From NCBI RefSeq assembly GCF_900177675.1, contig NZ_FXWM01000001.1, forward strand, positions 5,837,001 through 5,901,000: a DNA stretch of 64,000 nt, read 5' to 3'. Of the stretch, positions 24,800 to 33,423 are shown in pieces. This DNA is from Bacillus sp. OV166 (GTDB lineage Bacteria > Bacillota > Bacilli > Bacillales > Cytobacillaceae). Every line of letters begins with the position of its first letter. The first letter of the stretch is position 1. The notes beneath the pieces are model-generated. The model was not told where the DNA came from, ran no database searches, and was given only the letters and a program-made list of their open reading frames with translations. The position numbers were made by a program, and so were the translations under genes.

Positions 24800-25333
24800 A
24801 TGGTTTGGAAGATAAGTAGTTCCATTAAAGAACAGGTAGATCGCTTTGGGGTGATCATAGAAAAGGTCATTGTCCCAAATGGAGAGGAAAAGAACTTCTC
24901 CTATTTAGATTTTGCAAAGGGCGTATGTATCCTGCCAATCACGGCGGATAAAGAGATTATCTGTATAAAACAATATCGACATGCGATAAAGAGTTGGCAA
25001 TGGGAACTGCCTGCCGGGATGATTGATAAAGAAAGTGATGCTCCACTAGAAACCGCGAAAAGAGAACTTGAGGAGGAAACAGGAAATAAAGCGGAATATT
25101 GGCTGGATTTAGGAAGCTTTTATCCTTCTCCTGGTTCAACAAGCGAGGAAATCTATTTATTTGCAGCAACAGGCCTCATCGCTACAGAGCAACGATTGGA
25201 AAACAGTGAACAAATTGAGTTACATAAGCTAACCATGGAAGAAGTAATGACCTTAATTATTAACGGCGAATTCAAGCATGGTGCGGGGCTCGCCGCGATA
25301 TTACGATATATGTTAATGACAGAGAATAATTGA
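24800..25333 (+). CDS. Nudix hydrolase, ADP-ribose pyrophosphatase type
   Basis: 177 residues from the ATG at 24800 (RBS AGAGGTG, 7 bp); the ATG at 24794 is too close to it. Nudix box GMIDKES...ETAKRELEEETG is present, with one residue more than the canonical spacing between the first Gly and the REXXEE core, and lacks the usual first Glu position. The N-terminal strands and the FYPSPGSTSEEIYLF segment fit the NudF/YqkG ADP-ribose branch. Probably removes ADP-ribose or related nucleotides. Own unit; the 52-bp array lies just downstream. Confidence 0.87.
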   Translation: MVWKISSSIKEQVDRFGVIIEKVIVPNGEEKNFSYLDFAKGVCILPITADKEIICIKQYRHAIKSWQWELPAGMIDKESDAPLETAKRELEEETGNKAEYWLDLGSFYPSPGSTSEEIYLFAATGLIATEQRLENSEQIELHKLTMEEVMTLIINGEFKHGAGLAAILRYMLMTENN

Positions 25334-25389
25334 TGTAGGTTATGGATGGTAATAAGAGGACGATTTAGTCGGCGAAAGGCCATTTGTGT

Positions 25390-26021
25390 TACGTGACTGT
25401 AATCTCTGATATTCCTTGGTTTCGGGCACGTAGAATCTCCCTACGTTACTGTACTCTTTGATTTTCCTTGGCTTCGGGCACGTAGGACCTCTCTACGTTA
25501 CTGTACTCTTTGATTTTCCTTGGCTTCGGGCACGTAGAACCTCTCTACGTTACTGTACTCTTTGATTTTCCTTGGCTTCGGGCACGTAGGACCTTTCTAC
25601 GTGACTGTACTCTTTGATTTTCCTTGGTTTCGGGCACGTAGGACCTTTCTACGTGACTGTACTCTTTGATTTTCCTTGGCTTCGGTCACGTAGGACCTCT
25701 CTACGTTACTGTACTCTTTGATTTTCCTTGGTTTCGGGCACGTAGAACCTCTCTACGTTACTGTACTCTTTGATATTCCTTGGCTTCGGGCACGTAGAAC
25801 CTCTCTACGTTACCCCACTCTCTGTTATTCCTTGGTTTGGGTCACGTAGAACCTCCCTACGTTACCCCACTCTCTGTTATTCCTTGGCTTCGGTCACGTA
25901 GAACCTTTCTACGTGACCCCACTCTCTGTTATTCCTTGGCTTCGGGCACGTAGAACCTCTCTACGTTACCCCACTCTCTGTTATTCCTTGGCTTCGGGCA
26001 CGTAGAATCTCCCTACATTTC
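25390..26021. repeat. Tandem array of 12 hairpin units, exact 52-bp period
   Basis: CACGTAG begins at 25427, 25479, 25531, 25583, 25635, 25687, 25739, 25791, 25843, 25895, 25947 and 25999, always 52 bp apart. Each unit holds an inverted repeat CACGTAG-N7-CTACGT(T/G) with loops such as AACCTCT or GACCTTT. In unit 10 the arms extend to GTCACGTAG / CTACGTGAC. The remainder of each unit is a conserved spacer ending CCTTGGCTTCGG. Units 1-7 share the spacer core TGTACTCTTTGAT, units 8-11 share CCCCACTCTCTGT, so the array has two blocks. It fills the gap between convergent Nudix and OsmC genes. No ORF spans it. Confidence 0.95.
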
Positions 26022-26059
26022 CCCAAAACTCAATAGATTTTTCTACAAAGCATATAAAT

Positions 26060-26090
26060 AAGAAGTAACACCAGTTGGTTGTTACTTCTT
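26060..26090. terminator. Bidirectional terminator
   Basis: AAGAAGTAACA / TGTTACTTCTT stem; ends the OsmC gene and separates it from the 52-bp array. Confidence 0.8.
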
Positions 26091-26096
26091 TCAATG

Positions 26097-26522
26097 TTAT
26101 ATTGTTTTTTCACCCTTTACCCCATTAATAGAGTAGCTGACTGTTATTTCTGAGTTCAAGGAATGGGAAACGGAACAGTATTTGTCCTTCGACAATTGAA
26201 TCGCCCGAATCACCTTATCTTCAGGCAATTCTCCTTCTAATGCATAATGAATGTTAATCGTTGTAAAGCGCTTAGGATGATCTTCGGCACGTTCGCCTTT
26301 AACATCCATATGAAAAGCGGATAGCTCTAAGCGCATTTTATTCAGGATCGAAATAATATCGATCCCTGTACAACCTGCCACCGCCTGTAGCAGCAGTTCC
26401 GTCGGTCTTGGGCCCGAATTCTCTCCTCCGACTTCTGGAGCGGCATCCATCGTAAATTCATGTCCAGAAGGAGTAACCCCCTCAAACGCCATTTTTTCTT
26501 TCCAGTTAATTGTTAATTCCAT
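26097..26522 (-). CDS. OsmC/Ohr-family peroxiredoxin
   Basis: 141 residues from the ATG at 26522 (AAAGGGG seven bp upstream; the ATG at 26528 touches it). Both conserved cysteines occur: AVAGCTGIDIISIL and KDKYCSVSHSL, together with the Glu/Arg of the family. Such proteins reduce organic hydroperoxides with a dithiol cofactor. The YhfA-like branch seems closest. Confidence 0.9.
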   Translation of the reverse strand: MELTINWKEKMAFEGVTPSGHEFTMDAAPEVGGENSGPRPTELLLQAVAGCTGIDIISILNKMRLELSAFHMDVKGERAEDHPKRFTTINIHYALEGELPEDKVIRAIQLSKDKYCSVSHSLNSEITVSYSINGVKGEKTI

Positions 26523-26593
26523 ACTCATTCCCCTTTCACTTTTATATTCTTACCCATTCATTACTTCCTTATTTTACATGATCATTTACCGTT

Positions 26594-27268
26594 TTAACCT
26601 TTAGTCGACTGGGGGGCAGACCCTATTGCCCCTACAAAGTTAATCTCTAACTTTCCGTCCTGATTGGTAATTTCAATGACTTTTTCCTCAAAAAAGTATG
26701 GGGCATCATATTTATCTTGTTTCTTGATCGTTGCATAATTGTTTTTCGCGGTGAGAACTGGGAAAACTACATTTGTTTTCTTACCTCCACCGTTCTGCAC
26801 AATTTCCACTTCAGCCATTAACATGACCTGTTTACTAGCGATGGCAAAAAACAGCCTACCGATCTCTCTTCCGTTTTCAGTGATTTTCACATGCTGTAGT
26901 ATCGAGATAACACACACAATAATATCGTTAACTTGTTCATTGGATAAGCCCTTTAATTGGCAATCAACCAGCACTTGATTGATGCCATTTTTTATTTCCT
27001 TGAATGAAAATACCTCTTCTATCTTAAGAGCCGTATTCATTTTTGCGAGATTAGCAAACTTATTTCTTGTCTCGCAAAGATACTCCGTGACAACCCCAGG
27101 CTTCGTAGCTCGGCTCACAACAAAGCCCGCCAGCTCCTGAAGACAGCTATTGCCATTGCTGTTATTGCTAATAAGGATTAAAAAGGCGTATACATCCTTC
27201 TCATCCAAGCGATTATCCAATAATTTTTCATAGTAATAATTAATTAATGTCCGTTCTTTTCTATCCAT
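26594..27268 (-). CDS. Hypothetical protein
   Basis: 224 residues from the ATG at 27268, chosen because AGGGGTC lies just upstream; the frame open to 27394 runs into a neighbouring terminator. N-terminal half helical (ERTLINYYYEKLLDNRLDEKDVYAF), C-terminal half with strand-rich sequence (LFFAIASKQVMLMAEVEIV). No signal peptide, no membrane helix. Family not recognised. Confidence 0.55.
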   Translation of the reverse strand: MDRKERTLINYYYEKLLDNRLDEKDVYAFLILISNNSNGNSCLQELAGFVVSRATKPGVVTEYLCETRNKFANLAKMNTALKIEEVFSFKEIKNGINQVLVDCQLKGLSNEQVNDIIVCVISILQHVKITENGREIGRLFFAIASKQVMLMAEVEIVQNGGGKKTNVVFPVLTAKNNYATIKKQDKYDAPYFFEEKVIEITNQDGKLEINFVGAIGSAPQSTKG

Positions 27269-27360
27269 TTTATGACCCCTAAATTTAATGTTTTTCGAAA
27301 CCCAAGTATTTTCCCAACTCCTATTGTACAATTTTTCACAATGAAATACAGGGCAAATAA

Positions 27361-27401
27361 ATAAGACAAAACGGAGAGTCCAAGGGCTCACCATTTTGTC
27401 T
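27361..27401 (-). terminator. Terminator of the aromatic catabolic operon
   Basis: ATAAGACAAAATGG / CCGTTTTGTCTTAT arms (one mismatch) around a 17-nt loop, directly after the last gene. Confidence 0.8.
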
Positions 27402-27403
27402 TA

Positions 27404-28366
27404 TCAAAATCTTTCAAGTAATTCGATGATTACTTTGTATGTAGATGAAGTATCCATGTAAGCGTATCGGCCTTTACCGTTCCAGAAATTACCTCTTTGG
27501 ATGACGGGATAGCCCAGGTCCTCCAGCAATTTCACTTTTTCCTCGATATCATTAACCACAAAGGAAATATGATGAACACCTTCTCCTTGTGTTTCGAGGT
27601 GCTTTTTCCAAGTGCTTGGTGAATCACCCGGCTCAATTAATTCAAGTTGAAGTAAAGGGGTATTAATAAACATATATTTCGAGTCAGCTTCAGTTGGCTT
27701 TCCTTCAAAAATAACCTGAGTAAGTTCACTCGGACCTGATTGAATCACTGGAGGTTTTTCCACGCCCAGTAACTTGCAATACGCTTCGGCAGCGGCATCC
27801 AGATCATTTACGACAATTGCCAACTGCTCGACTTTATTGGTTCCTAATAAAGGGGTGAAGATATCTGTGGTAGGGGCCGTATCTCTCGGAACAGCACTTT
27901 CTAGGAGTTCCAATAGTGTCTTATGACTTTTTAACGTATCCACATAAACATATCTTCCATCACTAGACGTAAATTCCCCGCTCTGAAGCAATGGGTAACC
28001 GTTCTCCTCAAAAATAGGAAGTTTCTCTTGAATAGCATCGACATCAAAGGCGATATGATGAATTCCTTCCCCAACAGTATCCAAAAATTCACGCATCGTC
28101 CCAGGTTCTTGGTTGGGTTCAATCAATTCGATTTGCACAGTCGGCGTGTTCATAAATACTAGTTTACTCCGAGAAGCACTTGGCTGACCGCGAAAGACTA
28201 CTTTAGAAACTTCACGTTCTCCTGTTAAGAACCAATTGGGTCTCGGGATGCCAAGAAGTTTCGAAAATGCTTCCGATGCCTGCTCAATATCACGAACAAC
28301 AAATGCAATTTGATTAATGACGTTATTTCCAGCTAACGGCTTTTTTTCCGTCAATGATTCGATCAA
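27404..28366 (-). CDS. VOC-family protein with two glyoxalase-like domains
   Basis: 320 residues made of two homologous halves (about 14-150 and 172-320). Each carries the VOC pattern: VNQIAFVVRDIEQASEAF and VEQLAIVVNDLDAAAEAY at the start, GEGIHHIAFDV and GEGVHHISFVV in the middle, and a final Glu strand (TLLELLE, VIIELLE). This resembles methylmalonyl-CoA epimerase and glyoxalase folds; each half may bind a metal. Substrate unknown; as last gene of the catabolic operon it may act on a ring-cleavage or side-chain product. Confidence 0.82.
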   Translation of the reverse strand: MIESLTEKKPLAGNNVINQIAFVVRDIEQASEAFSKLLGIPRPNWFLTGEREVSKVVFRGQPSASRSKLVFMNTPTVQIELIEPNQEPGTMREFLDTVGEGIHHIAFDVDAIQEKLPIFEENGYPLLQSGEFTSSDGRYVYVDTLKSHKTLLELLESAVPRDTAPTTDIFTPLLGTNKVEQLAIVVNDLDAAAEAYCKLLGVEKPPVIQSGPSELTQVIFEGKPTEADSKYMFINTPLLQLELIEPGDSPSTWKKHLETQGEGVHHISFVVNDIEEKVKLLEDLGYPVIQRGNFWNGKGRYAYMDTSSTYKVIIELLERF

Positions 28367-28400
28367 TTAAATTCACCTCAATTAGTAATTCGGATACAAA

Positions 28401-29186
28401 TCAACCAAGCCCGCGAACAGCTAATCCTCCATCGCTTGAAATCACTTCACCCGTAATAGCACGTGCCTGTTCCGAAGCAAGAAGTAGATAGGCCCCCACA
28501 TGATCTTCAGACTTCATCGCAATTTGTAACGGGTTCCGTTTTTTTATGCTTTTCTCTTTCGTCTCATTATCGACCATTTTTACAAAAGACTGCAGTGGTG
28601 GAATAACATGTAATGCTGTTAACGTTCCACCAGGCGCCACCGCGTTCACCCGGATTTCTGGTGCTAATTCAAACGCCAGTTGGCGCATTAGTCCAATTTG
28701 AGCATGCTTGCTTGCTGTATACCAAACCCCGCCGCCATCCGGATAGAACCCGGCACTTGAGACAGTGAAAATCATATTCCCTGCTGTTTTTTTAAGTTCC
28801 GCAGTGACCGCTTTTGCCCCATTAAAATATCCTTTTACATTAATATTGAACAGGAGGTCATAGGCATCAGACATGGCTTCCGGTGTGACGGTTTCAAATT
28901 TGGCAAATCCATCGAATACACCTGCATTGGCCACAAAGACATCTAACTTTCCAAATGTTTCCACAGCCCTTTGCACTGCTCGTACATGATCATCATAGAT
29001 CGAAACGTCGCCTTCAATGCATTGAACCTGTTCACCATATTGCTGTTTGAGCTCATTTAATCCTGCTGCAGACCGATCAAGGATGGTCACAACGGCACCC
29101 TCTTTTACAAATGCCTCGGTGACAGCCCTTCCAATTCCGGAGGCACCTCCGGTCAAATAAATTGATTTCCCACTTAGCTGAGCCAT
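28401..29186 (-). CDS. SDR oxidoreductase, likely cis-dihydrodiol dehydrogenase
   Basis: 261 residues (ATG 29186, RBS AAAGGAG). NAD-binding TGGASGIG, NAG, catalytic Ser in TVSSAGF and Y-T-A-S-K. The sequence around GGGVWYTASKHAQIGLMRQLAFELAP and the C-terminal SSDGGLAVRGLG resemble BphB/HcaB-type enzymes that oxidise cis-dihydrodiols to catechols. Adjacent dioxygenase alpha and beta genes support this. Confidence 0.87.
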   Translation of the reverse strand: MAQLSGKSIYLTGGASGIGRAVTEAFVKEGAVVTILDRSAAGLNELKQQYGEQVQCIEGDVSIYDDHVRAVQRAVETFGKLDVFVANAGVFDGFAKFETVTPEAMSDAYDLLFNINVKGYFNGAKAVTAELKKTAGNMIFTVSSAGFYPDGGGVWYTASKHAQIGLMRQLAFELAPEIRVNAVAPGGTLTALHVIPPLQSFVKMVDNETKEKSIKKRNPLQIAMKSEDHVGAYLLLASEQARAITGEVISSDGGLAVRGLG

Positions 29187-29212
29187 CAAGGTGCTCCTTT
29201 CTACTTTGGCTT

Positions 29213-29722
29213 CTATACAAATATAGCCAGATTTCTAGTATTTAAAGTCGTTTGATCTACAATGAATACGCGCTTAGAAAGCTTCCATTCCCCGTCAACA
29301 TACGTGAATTCATCCTGACGTTCACCTGAAATTAAATCGTGATGAATATCGGTACTTCGGCTGCGATAAATCGTCAAATAGCTGTTAACAACCGCTGTTT
29401 CATTGGGAACATACTTAAGAAGGCGAACATTATTGACTGACCTTCGTGTACGAGACGGCGGGATTTCCGCCCAGGCATAATCTGTTTTTAAACGGTCCAC
29501 GCGAATTTTCAATAATTCAATGTCATCATCAAAAGCAAACATATCGAAGGAATAATCGGGACGTTCAATCCCTTCCTTATTAACCCTTACCGGCATTTGA
29601 TAAGAAATGTCTGGGTGCAGCAAACTAAACCAGCCATCAAAATCAATATCATCGAGAAACTTCGCTTCCCTGTATAACCATTGCTCCATTTCAAAGGTTG
29701 CAAGCATCTTCTCTAAACTCAT
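29213..29722 (-). CDS. Aromatic-ring-hydroxylating dioxygenase, beta subunit
   Basis: 169 residues (second ATG, RBS GGAGGAG 7 bp away). NTF2-like fold of ring-hydroxylating dioxygenase small subunits: FLDDIDFDGWFSLLHPDISYQ near the N-terminus, SRTRRSVNNVRL and GERQDEFTYVDGEWKLSKRVF near the end. It provides the structural partner of the Rieske alpha subunit encoded 50 bp upstream. Confidence 0.9.
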   Translation of the reverse strand: MSLEKMLATFEMEQWLYREAKFLDDIDFDGWFSLLHPDISYQMPVRVNKEGIERPDYSFDMFAFDDDIELLKIRVDRLKTDYAWAEIPPSRTRRSVNNVRLLKYVPNETAVVNSYLTIYRSRSTDIHHDLISGERQDEFTYVDGEWKLSKRVFIVDQTTLNTRNLAIFV

Positions 29723-29777
29723 CATGACTCCTCCAATCTTTTTTTGTAGGCGCTTTCTCTCTTCAAAAAATAAAACC

Positions 29778-31066
29778 TTAAGAAGTCATGAGATCGAGCC
29801 AATAACGATAAAAGTTCCTTTGATTGGCCTCGGTGAATTTATCATCAAAAACGACACCCGGTCCAATAAAATCTTCCACAGGCTTTCGATGTAAGCCCAT
29901 CGTATAATTAAAGGTCAGCTGCTTCACTAATGGCATCGTCCCGGAGGCTGCAGCAGTAATATCGGTAAATACCTCTGTGTCATCTTGTTCAAAGATTCCT
30001 GACGGGCTGAAGGTTAAAACAAACGACTCACGAGAACGTCTTTTCCAATCGGCTGAAGCATTTTTCTCCACTAAAAACCAAGTGATCACTTCCATTTTAT
30101 CGACACCAACCGGCCGCCATAGACGAACCGAAGTATTCGAAATCAACTGGCCTTTTACCTTCGTATGAGAAATTAAGAAAGATAGATTGGGAAAAATATT
30201 GCCAATCATATTTTTTAGATTAGACAACACGTCATACTGCTCTGCTGTTAAATTAGACTTATATTCTTCTTTAAGTTCCTCTGGAAAGGCAAAATCAGGA
30301 TTAGGCGTGCCTAGATTTAAGCCATGCCCCTTGTCAGTATGAATTTGATAACCCTTTTTGGAATAGGTAGCACTTGGGACCATTCCCAATTTGACAATCG
30401 AGCCATGCGTAACCATGGTATGATACGAATCACCCACAAAGTTATCCGCGCCAATTTTCCAGTTCGAATGAATAATAAATCGTTGCGGCGGCCCCAATAC
30501 TTCCATTTCCGCCCGGCCTGCCAAAATATCGAGATACCATTTAAAATCGCCTAAGAAATCTTCTAATGGTTCAGCCTCGTCATTCCACGTCCCGAACATA
30601 AGACCCTTGTAGGTTTCGATTCTAACATGATGAAGCCCTAAACCAGATTTATCAAATTCCTCACCATAAATATCTTTTTGCAGAGGTACCCCAACACAAT
30701 CCCCATTGTTTTTAAAATTAAACCCATGATACGGGCAAGTAAATAAAGATTTATTTCCTGCATCCGCTCGGCAAAGCTTCATGCCGCGGTGGGTACACAT
30801 ATTATAGAGACAGCGAATTTCACCATCAGCGCCTCGTGTAATAATGACGGAATAACCATGAAATCATTTTTATTGGGAATTTCTGATTCATGACCAACAA
30901 ATATCCATGTCTTTAAAAACACCTTTTTATGTTCAAGATCATAGATTTTTGGATCTCCTAATAGAGAGGCAGGAATCGCGCCTATTTCTGGCTGAACGGA
31001 TTCACTTAAGTATTCAACAACATCATTTTGCGACATGTCTTCTAGATTTATGTTTGTTTTAACCAT
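29778..31066 (-). pseudogene. Rieske dioxygenase alpha subunit with internal frameshift
   Basis: Two frames together make one alpha subunit. Frame 1 (31066 to about 30857) covers residues 1-70 up to NKNDFMV. The family sequence resumes in another frame from about 30855: YSVIITRGADGEIRCLYN, then the Rieske cluster ligands MCTHRG and CPYHGF, and the catalytic iron domain (GADNFVGDSYHTMVTHGS). Family comparison suggests about 16 bases are missing at the junction (where VRYIGD is usual). If real, no active alpha subunit is made. All other landmarks are intact, so the lesion is recent or an assembly error. Confidence 0.85.
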
Positions 31067-31167
31067 CAACTATTCCCCCTAACACTATTTTTCTTATACT
31101 TTTTCCAGAGAATGAGATCAAAAATCTTCGGGTTTCCCCTGTTTTCTTCCATATATAATTTTAACAC

Positions 31168-31950
31168 TTATCCCATTTTAATGACCGCATCTTTATTTTT
31201 CAATGCGGACAGCACACTTAATGCAGCCAAATAACTTGTTTTGGGATTATTAGGCATCGGATCATTTTCCACTTTTAGTAATAATGTTCCGAAAGACCCT
31301 GTTGCCTCAATCGAATGACTATTTTTCCTCACCGCTGGATCGGAAATAATTTTCACACCTGTTTGCTCTGGTCCGAGGCCCGCCAAAGACAAGATGATCG
31401 ATACATTAATATTTTTCGGGAACAATTCAATCGCTTCAGCCGCAGAGCCCTCGAACATCACTTTTTCTTGATCGGCAGGAGCACCAGGCAATGCTTGTGG
31501 CGGTTTCCTAGTTGTAATCGAAACAGATTCTAGTTCGCCGATCGATTTCGCCGCTTTTAGAACATCTAATCCACCAATGGCACCTGATGGTAAATAAATT
31601 TTTGTACTGCTTTCTTGACATATTCTTTCTAGATTTTGAAAAAAATCCACATCGGCTAAGGCGCCAATACTGCTTAACACTAAATCTTTACCGCTTGCTA
31701 AGATCGCCGTCGCATAATCTTTCACTACTTGAATGGTCGCCGCTTCAACAACAAGGTCAATATTAGACTGGATAAGTGATTGAATATCCGAATAGTTCTC
31801 TACTGCAAACTCAGTAGCAAGCTCCCCGGCTGCTTGCTGATTCCGTGTATAAATACCTACAATTTTACCACCTGAAAGAAGACCCTCAATATTGATGCTT
31901 TGAAGGAGGAACTTTCCAATATTTCCTCCGCCAATTAATCCTATTCTCAT
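31168..31950 (-). CDS. Aspartate dehydrogenase-like NAD(P) oxidoreductase
   Basis: 260 residues. Rossmann motif GLIGGGNIGKF, then DUF108-type C-terminal domain with the catalytic region YLPSGAIGGLDVLKAAKSIG and ITTRKPPQALPG. L-aspartate dehydrogenases of this family reductively aminate oxaloacetate or feed NAD synthesis. In an aromatic-degradation operon it more likely handles a related amino or imino acid. Start AGGAG-led ATG. Function in the pathway is unknown. Confidence 0.83.
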   Translation of the reverse strand: MRIGLIGGGNIGKFLLQSINIEGLLSGGKIVGIYTRNQQAAGELATEFAVENYSDIQSLIQSNIDLVVEAATIQVVKDYATAILASGKDLVLSSIGALADVDFFQNLERICQESSTKIYLPSGAIGGLDVLKAAKSIGELESVSITTRKPPQALPGAPADQEKVMFEGSAAEAIELFPKNINVSIILSLAGLGPEQTGVKIISDPAVRKNSHSIEATGSFGTLLLKVENDPMPNNPKTSYLAALSVLSALKNKDAVIKMG

Positions 31951-31965
31951 CTGATGCCCTCCTTC

Positions 31966-33411
31966 TTAGTTGGCAAAACCGTATGAATCAGCAAAATATT
32001 CGAGTCCGCAATGTCTCGTTTCACGGGACAAGCCGCTTTCTTTTTGGCCAGGAAAATCAAGATGGAGATCCTGGAAAACCGTATGATTATTATAAAAGAC
32101 GGCGCCTGCTTCTAATCGATCAGCTAATTTCACGGCGAGCAATTCATCCTCCGTCCAAACAGACGCTCTTAACCCGAATTCACTGTCATTAGCGAGCCGC
32201 ACTACTTCATCTACATCTGAAAACGGTAAGATCGGAATAACCGGGCCAAATTGTTCGGCACGAACGATTTCACTCTGTTGGTCCACACCAGTAATGATCG
32301 TCGGCATAATAAAATAACCTTGTTCCCACGATTCCGGATCTAACTGAATTCCTCCAGTAATGACATTTGCTCCTGATTCACTTGCTCGATTGATCAGGCC
32401 ATTTACATAGTCATATTGGGATTTGTTATTTAATGGACCCATTTCAGCATCCGGTTGAATCCCATTCCCAACCCGAATACGGCTAAATTCCTTCGTTAAT
32501 TTTTCAATGACTTCCTCATATCTGGATTCGTGAACATAGATCCTTTTGATGGCGGAGCACACTTGCCCTGCCGCGCGAAGAACCCCGAAACGGAGACGTT
32601 TGATTGCTTCGTCATCCAACTTAGCATCAGCAAGAAGAATTGCTGCATCATTCCCGCCCAGCTCCATATACAGTTTCTTTACTGTCCCAGCAGCAGCACG
32701 CATAATTTCTTTGCCTGTTTCCGTACTGCCGACGAACGCAATCGTACGGACGCGCGGATCAGAACAAAGCGCATCACCAATCACACCGCCAGAACCGGTG
32801 ACAACATTGATAACCCCATCTGGAAAATAGGAAGCTACCACTTTCAAGAACGTCATGATCGTTAATGGACAGCTGGTTGCTGGCTTAACGACCACCGTAT
32901 TTCCTGTCAACACAGCGGGAATGACTCGTTTAAAGGTAAGAATCAGCGGTGAATTCCAGGGAGAGATGATAGCTGCAACCCCGCGCGGACGCTTGCGGAT
33001 TTGCACCTTTTGACCTCCAGGCAAACTTTCAGGTTTCCACCATTCTAGCAATTCTTCTGCCCCTTGTTTCATAATATCGACTACTCGAAGCAAATCCTTT
33101 TTCGCTTCAACTAGGACCTTGCCATTCTCGCGAACTAACAAACTGACATTCTCTTCTACGATTGCTTTAATCTCATCAGCTGCGAGCCTCATCCGGTTTG
33201 CCCGATCCTTTATGTCACTTTGCGACCAGCTTTCATAGACTTTAGCAGCCGTTCCCACCGCTTGATCTACATCCGCTTTTGAACATAAGGCAACTTCACC
33301 GACCACTTCACTCGTATGTGCTGGATTGGTGACATTGGCTGTTCTTTCCGCTTGAAGCCACTGCCCGCCAATCAGGTATTTTCCTGAAACAAATGGATGT
33401 GTTGAAATCAC
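31966..33411 (-). CDS. NAD(P)-dependent aldehyde dehydrogenase
   Basis: 481 residues from GTG, seven bp after GGAGG. Conserved features: ISPWNSPLILTFKRVIPAVL, substrate-binding Asn region, general base Glu in LYMELGGNDAAIL, catalytic Cys in AAGQVCSAIKRIYV, and EQFGPVIPILPF. Benzaldehyde-type dehydrogenases look like this. Placed directly after the ThDP decarboxylase, it could oxidise the aldehyde that enzyme releases. Confidence 0.9.
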   Translation of the reverse strand: MISTHPFVSGKYLIGGQWLQAERTANVTNPAHTSEVVGEVALCSKADVDQAVGTAAKVYESWSQSDIKDRANRMRLAADEIKAIVEENVSLLVRENGKVLVEAKKDLLRVVDIMKQGAEELLEWWKPESLPGGQKVQIRKRPRGVAAIISPWNSPLILTFKRVIPAVLTGNTVVVKPATSCPLTIMTFLKVVASYFPDGVINVVTGSGGVIGDALCSDPRVRTIAFVGSTETGKEIMRAAAGTVKKLYMELGGNDAAILLADAKLDDEAIKRLRFGVLRAAGQVCSAIKRIYVHESRYEEVIEKLTKEFSRIRVGNGIQPDAEMGPLNNKSQYDYVNGLINRASESGANVITGGIQLDPESWEQGYFIMPTIITGVDQQSEIVRAEQFGPVIPILPFSDVDEVVRLANDSEFGLRASVWTEDELLAVKLADRLEAGAVFYNNHTVFQDLHLDFPGQKESGLSRETRHCGLEYFADSYGFAN

Positions 33412-33423
33412 ACTAATTCCTCC

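Noticed and set aside
25390-26021. CRISPR array
   Set aside because: The whole 52-bp unit is conserved, including the part between palindromes; there are no unique spacers and no cas genes.
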